Positions 22,927 through 34,593 of a DNA stretch of 64,000 bases are shown one piece after another (the first letter of the stretch is position 1; the number at the start of each line of letters is the position of its first letter). Source of the stretch: Multifurca ochricompacta (lineage: Eukaryota; Basidiomycota; Agaricomycetes; Russulales; Russulaceae); the NCBI GenBank assembly GCA_022496185.1, contig WTXG01000017.1, positions 62,001 through 126,000 on the forward strand, in the 5' to 3' direction. The notes beneath the pieces are model-generated. The model worked only from the letters and a program-made list of their open reading frames with translations, was not told the DNA's origin and searched no databases. Position numbers and translations under genes: made by a program.

Positions 22927-24752
22927 ATGTCATCCCCCCTACAACTCACCGAAATGTTTCCCATCGAATCCCTGCTTTCCTATCAACCGTCACAGTCGCC
23001 GTCGCACTATCTTCAACTCATGACATACCATCACCCTTTGGGCCGACCCAGAGTGGGAGTACAGACCCATCAGCTAGAGTCTTCGTCATGGCCTTGATCT
23101 TCTTTGTCTCTCTCATTGGTACGTTGCAGTGCCTGTCTTATAATATCTTCCCCCCCCCTCTTTCATCTCGCTAACTTTAAGTTCCCACAGCTGTTCATTC
23201 CCCACCATCTCAAAAAGGGTTCATTATTTACGCATCCCACCCATTGTCTTTTTTGTTGGTAAACACTTTGGCACAGGTTAGCCTTCCGTCCGATTCCTCT
23301 TCCAGCATGTGTTGTCCTAACCCTGTTTAAAGGCGTAATTCTTTCGACTGCATTTGTCCATCTATTACAAGATGCGTTTTCTCGTCTTAGTGACCCAGAG
23401 GTCAAACAGTATACAGGCATCGGCCGCTGGACCGGTCTTATTGTGTAAGTATCACTGCTGTGTCCGATTATACAGGTGTGCTCATGGTCTACACAGACTT
23501 TGTTCCTTGCTTGTGATATTTCTCGTCGAATGTTTGTCTGTCTAAGCCTCGTTTTGCCGAGTACATCATCTAACCACATCATGTCACAGACATCTCGACT
23601 GCATACGTAGATAACCTCCATTCCTATGCCTCCGAACCATCCACCCCTAAGGCCAAGCGTACGTCCACTCCCTTTTGTTCATCGATCATCACATCATATC
23701 GATCACACCAACCCTTTCTGCCTGCAGCTGCACAACTTTCTCCAACCTCTTCCCCTCCTGTCTCCCCGACTGAACAAGGAGCGGTGCCCGATGAAGTTAC
23801 CCCTCTTCTTGATTCCCGTCCCTCAGCCCCTTCTACCCAACCCCGTCGCCACACAATCACTGGTGGACATAGCCATTGTCTCATTATAGGTCACCATCGG
23901 TACGAGCCAGCCAGGCAACATGAACAACACCACAGAGACCATCCACGTTGTGGGTACATGCGACTCTACGATTCTGAGAGCAGAGAGGGGGACCCAGCCA
24001 CCAAGTCGGCATGTACGGACAATCATCAAGTGATTGAACGTCCGCAATCTCGCCGCCACAACAAAGTCCACTCTCACGGACATTCTCATCACGGACACGG
24101 CGATTTGGAGACTCTATTCAATAGTCCAGATTCGGACTCTGATGCCGATTTGACTTCAGAAAGCGCAGAACTAGTGATCGGGAGGAAGAGGCAGATGTTG
24201 GCATCCTGGTATGATGACTTTAAATCCCGTCCATCTACTCGATGGATAATCAACGCGTTGCAATGACAGGTCCTGCAACTGGGCATCATGCTTCATTCGC
24301 TTGTAATCGGGTTCACCCTTGCGCTTGCCTCGGGCGCCGACTTTGAGTCGCTTGTAACGGCGATATCGTTTCATCAGCTCTTCGAAGGTCTCTCCCTCGG
24401 TATTCGTATCGCCGCACTTCCGGCGCATCCGGACCCACAACAATCCAGCCTCAGTTGGCTTCGTCCGCTTCTTGCTCTCCTCTTTGCGCTTACCACCCCC
24501 GCGGGTATCCTTTCCGGCCTCATTGCGTTTGGTGACGGGCACAAAGGGGGCAGCGGCGGGGTGGGTGCTAAAGTCGCGGAAGGGGTATTGAGTGCAATCA
24601 GCGCTGGCATGCTGATTTACGCTGCCTGTGTGGAGATGCTCGCAGCCGATTTCGTTCTTGATCCAACATTATGGCGCGCGAGCAAGGGAAGGCAGATAGT
24701 GGCGCTAGCGAGCTTGGGAATGGGCGCGACAGGAATGGTCCTTCTTGAGTGA
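22927..24752 (+). CDS. ZIP family zinc/iron transporter
   Basis: A ZIP (SLC39-like) divalent metal importer. The start is uncertain (ATG 22927 is one candidate); the first clear coding part is VFVMALIFFVSLIG, ending about 23118. Later exons carry FPTISKRVHYLRIPPIVFFV, GVILSTAFVHLLQDAFSSLS, LLVIFLVE and ISTAYVDNLHSYASEP. A large His-rich cytosolic loop follows (HNKVHSHGHSHHGHGD, about 24060-24105), as in ZIP proteins. The C-terminal part has LQLGIMLHSLVIGFTLALAS, FHQLFEGLSLGIR and LSAISAGMLIYAACVEMLAA; the first two hold the His and Glu metal-binding residues of the family's helices IV and V. At least five introns are visible. One base is missing around 24195 (before the LVLQLG segment), and probably another near 23118. 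Membrane location is inferred from the hydrophobic segments. Confidence 0.92.
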
Positions 24753-25339
24753 GTTTCCCTTTTCTTTGAGGTGATAAGCGAACAGTGTGCTCACCAATTG
24801 GTTTCACCGCTCCGCGGATTTGATGTGATGTGTGTGTGTGTGACAGGATGTGAGTCTCCTCGTCAGGCCATTCCTCATTGACTCCATTCTGACTTGATTG
24901 TTTTTGCAGTGTCCACTAAACCTTTTTTTGGTGATACGAAGCGCCTGTAGTCTTTCACGATCTTGTCTTTTCTCTTATTTCCGGGTTACTCATCGCTTGT
25001 TTTATACTACTGCCTTCTCCACTTACTAGCTATCATTTCTGTACTACTCCTGGCTCTGTATTAATATACAAGTCTCCATTCCATGCCCGAGCATAACAAG
25101 ATATTGCAAGCAAGCAAATCGGTCTGACTGTCTTTCTGTTGTTCCCTTCCCCACATTTTGCCCCCAGCCATGCTTCGTTAAACGTTTTCCTCCCAAAAAC
25201 ATTGGCGCGCTTGCCCAAAGGTTAGAACTAGCAGCCACTGCATGTCATGTCACTATCATCACGCGCCTTTTCTTCCTTCTCCCTCCAATCTTCTCGTTCT
25301 CCTCCTCAGGACACAGACACTTATGTTACGCGAGGTTTA

Positions 25340-25357
25340 AATATATATATATATATT
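25340..25357. repeat. AT microsatellite
   Basis: (AT)9-type run. Confidence 0.9.
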
Positions 25358-25770
25358 GATCCATCCAGAAAATAAGCGCACGTTATACTGCCTATTATAG
25401 CGGCAGTGGCAGGGCAAGTGGTGTTCACGTATTGTTATTATTGGTTTGTACGACAACGCGTCAAATTTTTTAAAGGGTTGGTGGTGGATGATAGTGGTGG
25501 TGGGGTAGTTGAGAGAAAACGATTATTAAAAAAAACCGTTATGAACGATTTGGTGGCAATCGAATGTTTTTTTTTTTTTTTCTTCTCACTCTTTCTTGTT
25601 TTGTCCCTCATACCCCACTACTGCTACTCTCACCCACTACTTTTGGTTTTACGGCGCCTGTCACGACCTCCCGCCGAGACGATCGAGAAGAGGTGTGTGC
25701 TCGCTCTTGATACATTTCGATTTTGCCACGGGCTTGTGATGTGACGTTACAAAAAAAAAGCTCTGGACAC

Positions 25771-25793
25771 CAACAACAACAACAACAACAACA
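25771..25793. repeat. AAC microsatellite
   Basis: Seven or more CAA units. Confidence 0.9.
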
Positions 25794-25850
25794 ATGACGA
25801 TTTAAAAAAAATATGGTTTGTATGGGGGAGGGAGGGGGGGGTGGGGGTAG

Positions 25851-25875
25851 ATGATAATGATAATGATAATGATAA
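25851..25875. repeat. GATAAT microsatellite
   Basis: Four GATAAT units. Confidence 0.9.
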
Positions 25876-26113
25876 ATTCTTATCAAGACAACCCTTCCCC
25901 CTCCCCCGCATTTTTTGTTTATTTTCTCTCTCTCTCTCTTCTTCTTCTTCACAACGTGCCGGCGGGTTCCGTGATCGCGCCCAGCAACGCGCAGAAGAAG
26001 AGAGAGGGGGAAACTAGAGACCAACTGTCTGTCTAACACGCGTTTCGAGCGCGTCACGTTCATGAAATAAAATGAATCGATCGAGACACTTCTCCTTCTC
26101 TTTCTCCCCTCTC

Positions 26114-26179
26114 CGACACGACATGACACGACACGACACGACGAAAGGATGGGGAGGGGATGGGGATGGGGATGGGGAT
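26114..26179. repeat. GACAC and GGGGAT tandem repeats
   Basis: An ACGAC/ACACG run (about 26114-26143) followed by GGGGAT units (about 26147-26179). Confidence 0.85.
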
Positions 26180-26472
26180 CGATTTGGAAATTTCAATTGA
26201 ACTATGAACCTTCGTTAAAAATTTAAGCGACTCGTGTCGCCGCCCCTTTGGTGGCGTGCGTGCGTCTGATTCAACTTGGGCAGTCATTCTATCCGTAACT
26301 TTTTATAGAGACTTTGATAATATTCTGGTATTTGGTGAAAAGCAAGTGGTAAAGGTAAAGTACAACAACCAAATGGTGGTATGTGTGTCAAAAGGAAAAA
26401 AAAGAAAAAGGAAAAAAGAAAGACGATGATGAAGCAGCAAGGGGCAACCAAGACAGTGGGATGGTGAATGAC

Positions 26473-26515
26473 ATGTGTGTGTGCGTGTGTATGTGTGTGT
26501 GTGTGTGTGTGTGTG
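26473..26515. repeat. GT microsatellite
   Basis: Interrupted (GT)n run, 40 bp upstream of the stop of the neighbouring minus-strand gene. Confidence 0.9.
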
Positions 26516-26553
26516 GATATTGATATGACTACCGAAAGAAAGAAAGAAAGGAA

Positions 26554-27051
26554 TCACGGTTCCGCCGCAGTATAGATCGCCTTGTCGCGCTCCCCGGGGC
26601 TGATCAAGTCCTGTTCCACGGCCCGCTTGAGCACCTCCACGACCCAATTCTGACCGTTCCACCATCCGTTCGGACGCATGACCCCGACCCCGTTCGCAAT
26701 ACGCTCCAACGCCGCACGCTTACCCCGACCCATGCTCGCCACGGGTACGAGCCGACAGTCGCGTGAGAAATTTTGCGTCTGCGTGATCGGCCCCCAATAC
26801 ACATAACTATCCTTGTCCGGCGCCGCCCGCGCCGTGCCCAATATCCGCGCTACCCCGTTCGCGGGGGACCAACAGAGCGCCCAGCTTCGCTCTCGCGGGA
26901 GCGGTCGTGTGGGAGCCGGATATCCGGATACGACGATGTGTACCAGACATGATCCGTCGGGTTCCGGGAACGAACCCGCGGGAAGGCTAGGCGGTGGTTT
27001 CATACCCGGCTGAATACCATTGTGAGGTTCATAAAAGTGTGCGGGATACAT
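26554..27051 (-). CDS. unknown conserved-looking 165-residue protein
   Basis: Single-exon gene of 165 codons starting MYPAHFYEPHNGIQPGMKPP. I know this general type from basidiomycete genomes only as hypothetical proteins. It is rich in Trp, Pro and Arg, with ALCWSPANGVARILG, YVYWGPITQTQNFSRDCRLV and a motif WWNGQNWVVEVLKRAVEQDL near the C terminus. There is no signal peptide or membrane segment. Composition and the regular hydrophobic pattern support real coding. Downstream lies a GT microsatellite and upstream a repeat-rich leader. No function can be assigned. Confidence 0.75.
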   Translation of the reverse strand: MYPAHFYEPHNGIQPGMKPPPSLPAGSFPEPDGSCLVHIVVSGYPAPTRPLPRERSWALCWSPANGVARILGTARAAPDKDSYVYWGPITQTQNFSRDCRLVPVASMGRGKRAALERIANGVGVMRPNGWWNGQNWVVEVLKRAVEQDLISPGERDKAIYTAAEP

Positions 27052-27196
27052 GATGGTTTATTGAGGTTTGTGAGTTGTTTGTTTGTTTGTCGTTTGTTTG
27101 TTTGTTTTTTCTTTTTCAAATTTGATCCTGAGGGTGAGAGTGAGAGAGACTTAAAGTGACGGGCCGAAGGGGCTAGGCTGGGCTGAAAAAAGAGGG

Positions 27197-27220
27197 GGTC
27201 CAGGTCCAGGTCCAGGTCCA
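27197..27220. repeat. GGTCCA x4
   Basis: Four exact hexamer copies. Confidence 0.95.
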
Positions 27221-27322
27221 ATAGAGGGGAGGAGGGGCGTAGTTAGTGAGAGCGAGAGTTAGATGCGCGGCGACGGGATCGGGGCTTACCTTAGATGATT
27301 GGATGGGCTTAGCGGGTTAGTT

Positions 27323-27400
27323 GTGTGTGACGACGATGATGGTGATGACGACGTTGATGATGATAATGACGACGATGACGATGAGACGATGATGATGATA
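27323..27400. repeat. GAT/GAC microsatellite
   Basis: Imperfect GATGAC/GATGAT trinucleotide-based repeat. Confidence 0.85.
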
Positions 27401-27809
27401 TGATGGACTTGGTCAGGTCGGTCGTAGTTTAGCTCGTTGGAATGAATGACGAGAGGACAAAAAAGAAAATAGTGGAGCTTGTGTGGGAGTTGGGAGTTGA
27501 ACGTTCGATTGGCAAAACACTTTCTCTTCCTCTATGGGGGAGTTAGGGGAGGAGAACGGATGAAGAGAGGGGCGCAAATCTGGATGATGGCGGAAAAGTG
27601 TACCTTTACCCGCGGCTTCATAAAGGTTTTTCAACGTCATAGGTTCACGACCTGCCCTTTGCCTCAAATTGAACAAAAGAAAAGAAAACAAACGACATCA
27701 TCATACTAAGTGAGAGTGAGTGATTGCCTCGTTGTATTGTAAAGAGGTCATAATGCTTCCAGTTAACGGATCCATTGCGGGGCGGGGGCGAGGGTCAGTT
27801 GCAGGCAGC

Positions 27810-27831
27810 GAAGGCGAAGGCGAAGGCGAAG
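27810..27831. repeat. GAAGGC repeat
   Basis: Three and a half GAAGGC units. Confidence 0.9.
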
Positions 27832-28278
27832 GGCGGCGAGGCCGAGGCGAGGTGAATTGTGAATTTGTGAAAGTGAAAGGTGATTTCCCCAATCGATCGA
27901 ATAGGTGTGATATGACGTATGACCTCTCTTCAATTTCAAATACAATCGGACCTTAGCCCTTTTTTGGTCATTTAAATCTTAGTATGACGTAGCACCCATT
28001 AAAAAGGCGGCGCCAGTTAGATTGTATTGTAAAAAAAAATAGTAAAAAACAAACAAAAAACATAAAAAAGTAAAAAAAGTAATTCGAGGTGGTCCTGGTG
28101 CACGCGTTCAACACGCGGACTAAACTTTTCAAATCCCCTATACCTATAGAACTATAGATATAGCGGCGCGCCCTAGAAATCGTCCCGTTCTCCCCATCCC
28201 CACCCAAAAAATCACCGCGGGTGGGGTAGTTGGGCGCGGTTCTCGATGGCCGCCCGAGGATATTCAGTCGTCACGAGC

Positions 28279-30653
28279 TTATCCCATGCTACGAGCCATT
28301 TGACTGAGTTGACTTGCCAAGTCTGGGTAATGTTTGATGAACTCAAGCTGGGCGTACGATGCCTAACCAAGAAATTAATATCATTATCAATATCAATATC
28401 AATAGTTTCGTTCTTGCTTACGTATTGGTACGTAAGCGCGTTCACGAGCTCTGGCTCATTCCGCGCCAGCTCAGTATGACGCTCAAACATTCGTACTGCG
28501 ACGTCAATCTTGCCTTGCTGTAAACTGAGCTGTGCCAATGTCGCGACCGCGGCTTCGCATTCCGGATCAGTGCGCAATGCCTCATTGCAACACCTCTCCG
28601 CAGCCTCGATGTCCTGCTTCCATTGGAACAGAGCCAGGCCCTTGTTAACCAAAGGAAGCACGTTTGGAGGGTTCCTGTCAATTGATTAGATTAGTACAGA
28701 TAACCATATCACTCATCAAGGTTCAAAGCCCACTTGACTCGTTCTAACTCTATCGCGCGATCGAACTTTTCTACAGCGTCCTGGAATCTTTGCTGGTCCA
28801 GAAGCAACTCGCCGCTATATGACGTCAGTTACGACCTCTTAGTACGTCCTTTAGAGGGTCTCACTAGTAGTTTTGAGGTTCACTACGATCTGGGAACGCC
28901 TTCAATGTCCGTCTGAACGTCGCCATACTCTTCGCAACATCTTCCGACTTGTACTGTGCGACAGCCAGTTGGATATGTGAAAAGACGAACGTGTCGTCCA
29001 ATTTCGTCGATTCGACGTAGTTTTCCGCCGCATTACCAAAGTCATTCAAAATGAAGAGTACTGAGACACTACTGATGAGCACGAGAATAGTCGTCTCTCT
29101 CTGCCACACACCTTGCCCTCGGTGATAGTAGATATCGGGGTCGGAAGCGTTGTGCTTGATTGCCTCTTCAAAGGCTTCAAACGTCTTTGCTGCGTCGCCT
29201 CGTTCCATGTGTACGCTGGCAATCTTGACCCAGCTTTGTGTCAAGGATGGCACCAGCTGCACCGACTCTTCGAGGTCAGCTTTGGCACCATCGGTATCTC
29301 CAGTCAAGAACCTGTAACAGGTGTTTAGCACTAGCAATAGTGCAAGTTATACGGAGGGACAGACTTGAAGGTGCCTCGAAGGTTAAGCGCTTCCGCTTTT
29401 CCAAGGTCCCATGATATACCCTGGTCAATGGCTTCATTGACAAGGCTTAGGGAGTGGGCATAGTCCGACGCGCCGAGGGCTTCAAGAGCCAAGATAAGGG
29501 TATTGTCGCCCGTTGATGGACTTTCCGGGAGGGTGGGAAGCGAGCCTGTGGAGTAGTGAGAACATTATAAAGAGGTAAATCGAAAATGATGGGAAAGACA
29601 TACGTGAACGGAAGGCAGAGAAATAGGCTGAAACAAACGTGTGGGAGGGAAGGCGGCGCTCCCGACTCTGTCAAATGCGTCAGACGTGATCGACATTGAC
29701 GTGAGTATGAGCGAATGAACTCACAGCCAGGATCTCAGTTGCTTTCTTCTTGGATATCTTTTCTAGAACGCGCTCCACGGATCGGCCTGCAGCGTCATTC
29801 TGGAACTTTCCCAGAATCGTAGTAGCAGTGTAGTCTGAACTCGGTTGTTAATGACTAAATAAGGCGCCATGATCCTTTATTTTTATTTTTTTTGTGACTA
29901 CGCACCTCGCAAAGCCTCTTCATAACGTTCAAGAGCTTCGAGTGCAGTTGCTCTTCTGTTGAGCGCTTTGACGTAGCGCGAGTCAAGTTTGAGCGCTTCA
30001 TCGCAATCTGCCACCACTTTCTCGTGCTGCGGCGGTTCCATGCTCACGTAACATGCCGCACGATTGCTGTAAAAGACGGGCTCAGGTTGAGGTGACACGG
30101 CAATGGCGCGCGTGTAGTATTGAACGGCGATAGCGAATTCCGGGCCTGGTACGCGTCATTGCCCTTCTGCTTCAACGAAGCTGCGAGCAATTTGCGCTCC
30201 TATTTTGGGAATGAGAAAAGGCAATTTTCACTAGAGCGACATTGTTGGATGGACTTACCTCCGTCGGAGTGGCCGCGATTTGCTCTTCGGTCAGAGGTTG
30301 ATCTAGACGTGCGAGAATAATGAGTGAGCAAGCGGACGCGAGGACTAGTAGAAGGCCCGTGGCACGCAACCGTCATCATCCGACACTTCGGCCGCTTTGG
30401 GTCTTCTCTCCTCCAGGATGGGCTCGTCCTTGTCCCTCACGGTCTTTTTGTGCTTCTTCTTTCTCTTGTCCTTCTTTTTGTCCGACCTGAGGCTCTCCTC
30501 GTCGCCCGCCCCACTCGTGCCGCGTGATGACGCGACATAGTAGGCGACACCTCCAACGGCGACGGCGGCAGCAGCGACACCAATAACGATGCCACGCTTA
30601 TTTTCCGAGATGAAGGACGAGACGCGGTCTACGATGGAGTCCTCGGACGACAT
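28279..30653 (-). CDS. TOM70: TOM70, mitochondrial outer-membrane import receptor
   Basis: TPR-rich receptor that takes Hsp70/Hsp90-bound precursors and hands them to the TOM complex. The first exon (complement 30653..30371) has a short head and one N-terminal membrane anchor ([20 protein letters not shown]). A highly basic linker follows ([12 protein letters not shown]). Next come [29 protein letters not shown] and TPR repeats such as [14 protein letters not shown] and [20 protein letters not shown]. Further segments typical of fungal Tom70 are [17 protein letters not shown] and [20 protein letters not shown]. The C terminus is [20 protein letters not shown], with the stop at 28279. At least nine introns are seen. 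Around 30155 the frame must shift by one base between NDAYQ and the TPR helix [10 protein letters not shown]. The gene is head to head with DPH2. Confidence 0.93.
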
Positions 30654-30821
30654 TGTTGAAGAGGTTCGGTCAGTCAGTCAAGCAAGCAAGTAAGGGAACA
30701 CCCGGCATAGGTGCTTAGTTCAATTCCCTTTGACCCGTGAGAATATATCGTAAGCAACGACCCTTACGATCACCACGTGATTATCTTTTCCTTTTCCTTT
30801 CCCCTTCATCCATAACAGACC
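30654..30821. promoter_or_regulatory. shared intergenic promoter region, TOM70 / DPH2
   Basis: Only 168 bp separate the two divergent start codons, so the basal promoters must share or overlap this interval. It contains repeated short CAGTCAGTCAAGCAAGCAAG-like sequence near 30672 and a pyrimidine-rich stretch (about 30784-30810). No specific factor site is claimed. Confidence 0.6.
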
Positions 30822-32897
30822 ATGACGGAGTCTGCCTTTTCATCATCGGCACAGGATGTCATTCAAAGGCCTGTTATTCTTAATAAAATGAGATGAAAGT
30901 GAAATTATCCGCTGAGGAGTTTGATGACCACTATGAATTAGAATGGACTAGAAATGAAATTGTTTCGAATAATTATAAGCGAGTGAGCGAGCCTCTACTA
31001 CTCTTTATCAAGATTATGAAAATTGTCTATAGGTTGCTCTCCAATTTCCGGATGAGCTTCTACACGATTCGGTTCCAATTTATCGTGACCTTAAGCGTGT
31101 TGTCGGACCCGACAGGGAACTCTATGTCCTGGCAGATACATCATATGGCAGGCAAGCTTTCGTCCAAGTCTCCTCACACATCCCCTAACTGGCAACTCAC
31201 CGGGACAGTTGTTGTGTGGATGAAGTTGCCGCCCAACATGTCGACGCGGATGCCGTAGTACACTATGGTCACGCTTGCATGAGCAAGTGAGCCCTTTGCA
31301 TCCCCCCCCCCATCTTCCAAGGCATATTCATTCACCCGCGCCAGGACCTATCGCCTCCCTGTAATTTATGTGTTCGGTAAAAAGCCTGTGGACGTAACAG
31401 ATGCCGCCCAGAAGTTGTTAGAGTCTTACTCTACTTCGAATGCCTCCGCAAAAACCGTCGTTCTCAGACATGACGTCGCTTACACACACGAGGCAGGTGC
31501 GTCCGGAAATCCAACGTACCCTCCCATACGATGAGTTGACCAAATTCTTCTACAGAAAGCCTAGTATCCGCTCTGAGAGACGCTTTTGCGGGGCATGACG
31601 TTGCTGTCTCTTACAATACCATTCCGCGAAAGCTCAATCCGGAGACGACTGCCGTTCCGACTCCTGGGGCAGAAAATGAGCATCATCCACTAGACTCCAA
31701 ACCCGGTTTGGGTTCTTTTGAAGTTGTTACTCCCATTCTTTACGTCGGATCGCCAAGTCTTGGGCTAACAAACCTCCTCTTGACACACTCAACAACCCCC
31801 GTACGCACTCGTTTCTTATCTCCTCATCCGCTAAGCATGCCATTCAATCGAGGCCACTTTTAAGGTCCATGGATATGACCCCGTGACGCGCGAGGCTACT
31901 CTCCAGTCCGTAGAAACAAATAAACTCTTGATGCGGCGATATGCTGTCGTCCAGAAGGCTCGGGATGCCGATGTTTTGGTATCCTTGTCGGCACGCTCGG
32001 AGTCGGTTCGCTCGCCCGCCACCCCTTTCCCTACCCATTTTAACATTTTCTCTTGATGACGAACAACTCTCAGCGTCTTACCTTCCTCTTATCGCACTCC
32101 TTCGCCAAGTCTTAGCCCGCGCTCATAAAAAGGCGTACACGATTAGTGTCGGCAAGCTCAATCCCGCCAAACTTGCCAACTTTGCCGAGATCGAATGCTT
32201 CGTTCTCGTCGCATGCCCCGAGAACTCGCTCGTCGATACCAAGGTACTGTCCATATATGTTTGATTTTATTTTATATTATTTTTATTTCCCTTCCCCCCT
32301 CCCCCGCCTTGCGCTCGTTGCCAACCCTGATGGATGACTTAAGGACTTCTACCGGCCAATTGTGACACCGTTCGAGTTGCAAATTGCCTTACAGCTGTCT
32401 CCGACGTGGACTGGAGAGTACCTGCTCGATTTCGACCAGGTAATGGCACGGGGGGCACCCAAGCCCTCATTGGGCGAAGAAGAAGAGGAAGACCCTGATC
32501 GCCCCGTATTCTCACTTGTAACGGGGAAGTACCGACACGCAAAGCGCTATGGAGGTGAGAAACTCTCACTCTCTTCCCACTTTGACACTCTTAGAACAAT
32601 GCAACCGCTAGTGGATGATCTGGAGCCGGAGACGGAGTCATCGTCCTCGGCCGTTATTCTCAGAGACCAGGATGGCACCGTCACAACACTGAGAGATAGC
32701 GCTGCTGGTATACCTTGTTTCATTTCTTTTTTGGCGCGATGTGTATGGGACTCAATCTCACTCTCTTCGAAGGTGAATTCCTACAATTACGCACATTCCG
32801 TGGTCTCGAAACGCGGGCAGGGCTTGATCCCCCTAGCATCCTTCAACAAGGACGAAGTGGTATCGCACGAGGCTATGGGGACGATCATGGAGTCTAG
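30822..32897 (+). CDS. DPH2: DPH2, diphthamide biosynthesis iron-sulfur protein
   Basis: Subunit of the Dph1-Dph2 radical enzyme that transfers a 3-amino-3-carboxypropyl group to the target histidine of elongation factor 2 in the cytosol. Exons seen: 30822..30982, 31033..31151, 31209..31286, 31345..31496, 31556..31800, 31865 to about 32003, then two or three more to 32897. Hallmarks: [40 protein letters not shown] and [10 protein letters not shown] (cluster cysteines); [48 protein letters not shown] (third cysteine region); [33 protein letters not shown]. The second intron begins with GC (GGCAG|GCAAGC). One base seems missing near 30888 and another near 31975 (before GILVGTLG). Confidence 0.93.
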
Positions 32898-34593
32898 AAT
32901 TTTCAGAAGATAACATTGACTGTACCAAAGTTGCCCAAGACATACTGTATACGAAGCAAAAGCTATCTACTGTCAGTTCTTCTCCTTGAAGACAATGCAT
33001 CGATGACACCACACGTCTGGCGAGGAGAACGACTTTGATACGCAATCGCGTGCTCAGACTTTGAAAAAATCAAACCTAGTGCGCGCGAAAGGGCACCTCA
33101 CCCCCCCCCACTTTGCTCACCACATGTCCAGCTTCAGAATATGACCAAGTCCTGCCCATCTTGATTTCCCTCAGGCAGCTGGATTTGGAAGCGTGATCGA
33201 GACCAAACAACCCCCGATAACTTGTGAATCAGCCCACACGACCACAGAGCCCTGTGTCAATGGGACATCCTCGGGACCTGTGGAAATGAGGAATATCGTC
33301 TCTTAGTCGAGGCTCTCAGGATCGGGTGGCGTCACACATGGATGGCTGGTGATGCCACATGGTAGTGTGAGTGCATGCCAGTGGAAAACAAAATTTCCCC
33401 GCCTTGATTGAGTTTTCCAATAAGCTACGATTGACCTCTTTCTATGACCCTTAGGGGGTTCAAAAAAAAAAGCCCCCATTTCCCCATAGAACGGCGCATT
33501 TAGTGAACGGGAGAGCCACATGCATAGATTAAGTCGGGCGGCAGACGTTCTTCACTGTCCAACCCTCGTGTGGTGCAGCTTCATTTCGGCGAGTGTCTTC
33601 GCTTTAACTACACATGGGAGCAAAAGCTGTCTGTGAGGTGAGATCCAAAAAAAAAAAATTTAGAAGGGGGGCTCTTCGAACGCTGTAATTCTGTCAATTT
33701 CTTTGAGAGGGGAACATGGGCCCGATGATTCTAGATTCTCACTTGGCGCGGCTGAGGGTGTCGGCTTGACGCACGGAATTGTCCAAACGGCTGGGTCTGG
33801 GAGATACAGGAATATGTTTCGCTCCTGCCGGATGTTGTGAGGAACCGGGGCCCGCTAGCAAAAAGATCAGATCAAATCAGGTGTTGTAATTTACAACAAA
33901 ATGAAAACGAGAGAGAGAGTTAATTTGAGCGACACGCATGCCTACGCTCATATTGTCACATGAATTCGCTTCCCCCTCAAAAATAAAAAAAAAAAAACCT
34001 CGCCGACTGTTTTTTGATATGTGATGCGAGTACGAACGCCATATGCCTTATTGCAGAATTGTCGACGTGCGTACTGAGATCCCTTATCGTTTGTCTCTGG
34101 TTGGGGCTACTGGAAGCACATAGGCAGCCAGCCCATAATACCCTGCCACCGAATTGACTGCGGATGGCATCAGTCAGGAGTACCGATCACACTCACACCA
34201 GGGGTGAGTCGTCGCATCCTATTGTTGTGCTTCTAAGAAGGGGGAGACACGCGATTTCCTAGACCTGTCAAAAATGAAAAAGAGAAAAAAGAGCCCTCAA
34301 ATAATGATAATGATACGATTCTTTGAAGGTATTGTGAACCGGCCGGTGATCGGAGACATATTAACGGTATCCGCTTATAATTGTTCCCTGATTGCGCCGA
34401 CCGGAGGGTCAGTAGAACTTCTTGATAAGATGAACACCTCGCACGAGGCGGAGAGCGTGCTTTAGAGGCGCACGCACGCACTGTTCCGTTGATGGCAGCA
34501 CACGGGCGATGGGCATCCTGGCCCTAAGGAATGTAGGCTTCTGCTTCTTCTTTTGTCCCTGAACACGAGGCCCGACTTCCGATAATCGTCAAG
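32898..34593. other. intergenic region, no supported gene
   Basis: 1.7 kb downstream of DPH2. Short open frames only; A- and C-tracts at 33102-33110, 33650-33659 and 33986-33997. Confidence 0.5.

Larger units (their letters stand above)
24753..26553. other. intergenic region rich in simple repeats
   Basis: 1.8 kb without a supportable gene. It contains AT, AAC, GATAAT, GGGGAT and GT microsatellites (annotated separately). Confidence 0.55.
27052..28278. other. intergenic region with simple repeats
   Basis: Spacer between the unknown 165-residue gene and the 3' end of TOM70. It holds GGTCCA (27197-27220), GATGAC-type (27323-27400) and GAAGGC (27810-27831) repeats; no gene is supported. Confidence 0.55.

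Noticed and set aside
16501..27400. Spaced repeats resembling a CRISPR array
   Set aside because: All tandem arrays seen are simple microsatellites without regular unique spacers, and the organism is eukaryotic.
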